Shown here: positions 5,335-5,771 of the stretch, in pieces | Position numbering within the stretch: the first letter of the stretch is position 1 | Layout of the letters: every line of letters begins with the position of its first letter | DNA from: Deltaproteobacteria bacterium | GTDB lineage: Bacteria > Myxococcota_A > UBA9042 > DTJE01 | DNA: 5,771 nucleotides | Assembly: GCA_013151875.1 (NCBI GenBank) | Contig: JAADHL010000299.1 | Coordinates: 1-5,771 of the forward strand | Direction of reading: 5' to 3' | Translations under genes and position numbers: made by a program | The notes under the pieces: model-generated | The model's input: the letters and a program-made list of their open reading frames with translations, nothing else | The model's database searches: none | What the model was told of the DNA's origin: nothing

Positions 5335-5771
5335 ATGATGCGTATGCCGACATGGATCGTCGCCTGTATGGCTGGGTCATGCGTCACCTGGCTCGTGCCG
5401 GGGTGCACAGATCCCGCAGGTTCCGACTGGGTCAATGTGGCTCTGCCCGCTGGTTCAGCCTGCGTTGCCGGTTCCGACTGCGTTTCAGGAATATGTTTTC
5501 CTGAAAACGACGGGATCAAATCGACTGGGTGGACCGATGGGATGTGCGTCGAACCCTGTGTGCAGGGTAAGTGCCCTGAAGGTCTTGCGTGCTCGGTGCT
5601 GGGCGGGTCCCCGTGGTGTCTGCCTACCTGCGGGGAAACCGCGCCGTGCCGTGACGGGTATGTCTGCAACACGGGGGTCGATGCCTGCCTTCCGGACTGC
5701 CGTCTGGGCTGGGACTGCGGCGAGGGATTCGCCTGCTCGGACACGGGCATTTGCGAGTTCGACTGGCCCAC
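5335..5771 (+). CDS. Secreted lipoprotein of tandem four-cysteine modules, N-terminal part
   Basis: 145 residues are visible and the gene runs past the window. The N-terminus is a short lipoprotein signal: MMRMPTW, a hydrophobic core, then LVPGC with C24 as the acylated cysteine (Pro at -2 is less usual). Sixteen further cysteines follow. After a C43-x5-C49-x4-C54 unit there are three tandem modules, C71/75/80/86, C95/99/105/111 and C118/122/128/134, spaced 24 and 23 residues apart, each of form C-x3-C-x4or5-C-x2-G-[LYF]-[AV]-C. C140 may open the next unit. Such spacing indicates disulfide-bonded small repeats in an envelope or surface protein, as in cysteine-rich lipoproteins of myxobacteria-like genomes. 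No enzymatic motif is visible, so the role (binding, adhesion, structural) is unknown. Its G+C and codon use match its neighbours. It is related in style to the fragment at 1-119 and is probably transcribed alone. Confidence 0.8.
   Translation, partial: MMRMPTWIVACMAGSCVTWLVPGCTDPAGSDWVNVALPAGSACVAGSDCVSGICFPENDGIKSTGWTDGMCVEPCVQGKCPEGLACSVLGGSPWCLPTCGETAPCRDGYVCNTGVDACLPDCRLGWDCGEGFACSDTGICEFDWP

Noticed and set aside
5238..5771. Minus-strand open frame antisense to the lipoprotein
   Set aside because: Low-complexity Ser/Pro/His/Gln-rich product typical of the antisense of a cysteine- and glycine-rich gene; the plus strand has RBS, signal peptide and regular modules.

Overview
The window is high-GC bacterial DNA with two complete genes, two partial genes at the edges, and three intergenic gaps, two of which carry members of one short repeat family. 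The lineage cannot be fixed from sequence alone. A Tat-exported giant amidohydrolase, cysteine-rich lipoprotein-type proteins and a PAS-GGDEF protein of a type I associate with deltaproteobacteria suggest a Gram-negative of the former Deltaproteobacteria (Desulfobacterota, Myxococcota, Bradymonadota or relatives). This is inference, not identification.

Layout: (1) 1-119, + strand, C-terminal end of a cysteine-rich protein. (2) 120-389, intergenic, holding an 18-bp direct repeat (156-173 and 311-328) on either side of an imperfect 51-nt hairpin (201-251). (3) 390-3845, - strand, an 1151-residue amidohydrolase of the YtcJ-like/Amidohydro_3 family with a twin-arginine signal, about twice the usual family length. 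(4) 3846-4196, divergent intergenic region with the amidohydrolase promoter and RBS, a 12-bp tandem repeat, and two perfect 20-bp direct repeats. Their 15-bp core also occurs in the hairpin at 201-215, so the same repeat family lies on both sides of the amidohydrolase gene. (5) 4197-5099, + strand, a GTG-started PAS-GGDEF diguanylate cyclase with intact catalytic and inhibitory sites and a possible metal-binding Cys/His cluster in the PAS domain. (6) 5100-5334, intergenic, with a strong hairpin and an AT-rich stretch. (7) 5335-end, + strand, N-terminal part of a secreted lipoprotein made of tandem four-cysteine modules.

The genes do not form an operon: the amidohydrolase is convergent with the left gene and divergent from the cyclase, and the right-hand lipoprotein has its own leader region. 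No common pathway is evident. The shared theme is envelope location: an exported hydrolase and disulfide-rich surface proteins, next to a c-di-GMP signalling enzyme. The most notable points are the repeat family bracketing the amidohydrolase, the oversized amidohydrolase, the Cys/His-bearing PAS domain, two G8 tracts in the cyclase gene and the tandem-cysteine lipoprotein. I found nothing that I can call a new multi-gene system.
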